Shown here: positions 5,573 to 5,664 of the stretch, one piece after another
How positions within the stretch are numbered: position 1 is the first letter of the stretch
Layout: each line of letters begins with the position of its first letter
Assembly (NCBI GenBank): GCA_016184235.1
Contig: JACPDC010000171.1
Span: forward strand, 1-5,664
Direction: 5' to 3'
DNA length: 5,664 bases
Source of the DNA: Deltaproteobacteria bacterium
GTDB taxonomy: Bacteria; Desulfobacterota; Binatia; UBA9968
The notes under the pieces: model-generated
The model's input: the letters and a program-made list of their open reading frames with translations, nothing else
Databases searched by the model: none
Told to the model about the DNA's origin: nothing
Made by a program: the position numbers and the translations under genes

Positions 5573-5664
5573 GATCTTTGGGGGCGACTCTAACTCGAAC
5601 CCGCCTTTCGCTGCAATAGCTCCGACTATGAAGCCCGTCTCGGGGAAGAGAGCCTTCCGGCCGC

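Noticed and set aside
5573..5664. C-terminal end of another minus-strand gene at the right edge
   Set aside because: Two frames stay open there for a short distance, but neither ends sensibly before the M24 start nor shows a recognisable motif.

Overview
The window is GC-rich (roughly 60% by eye) bacterial chromosomal DNA with tightly packed genes and strong Shine-Dalgarno sites. The gene mix is a type III CoA-transferase, two-domain VOC metalloproteins, secreted NMT1/SsuA-like solute-binding proteins with no permease or ATPase beside them, and a creatinase-like M24 protein. Such mixes are typical of soil or sediment lineages known mostly from metagenomes (former Deltaproteobacteria, Binatota, Rokubacteria, Tectomicrobia). 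The phylum is an inference. The palindromic intergenic repeat also resembles, from memory, repeats common in deltaproteobacterial genomes.

Layout. Positions 488 to 1 (minus) hold the N-terminal part of a CaiB/BaiF CoA-transferase cut off by the window edge. A 134-bp divergent intergenic region separates it from a plus-strand pair: a double-domain VOC protein (623-1504) translationally coupled through ATGA to a secreted solute-binding protein, SBP1 (1501-2409). Two bases beyond SBP1 lies the stop codon of a minus-strand solute-binding protein, SBP2 (3392 to 2412). Going upstream of SBP2 on the minus strand come a 126-bp imperfect palindrome (3427-3552), a second double-domain VOC protein (4242 to 3553), a 7-bp tandem repeat (4256-4287) and an M24 creatinase/aminopeptidase-fold protein (5555 to 4302). 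The locus is therefore two VOC-SBP modules facing each other tail to tail.

Two anomalies stand out. The first VOC gene carries a perfect in-frame 63-bp tandem duplication (21 residues doubled) inside domain 1. The adjacent SBP1 gene appears to lack about 21 residues that the family and SBP2 have. Both keep the reading frame and are about the same size. They could be recent indels or assembly errors. The M24 protein keeps both His and both Glu residues of the fold but has lost both metal-binding Asp residues, as in creatinase, so it is probably not a Xaa-Pro peptidase.

Working model (inference): the locus serves uptake and breakdown of a small organic compound. The SBPs capture it in the periplasm, VOC enzymes perform a metal-dependent step such as ring cleavage, isomerisation or lyase chemistry, the creatinase-like enzyme hydrolyses a C-N bond, and the CoA-transferase activates an acid product. 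The substrate cannot be read from the sequence.
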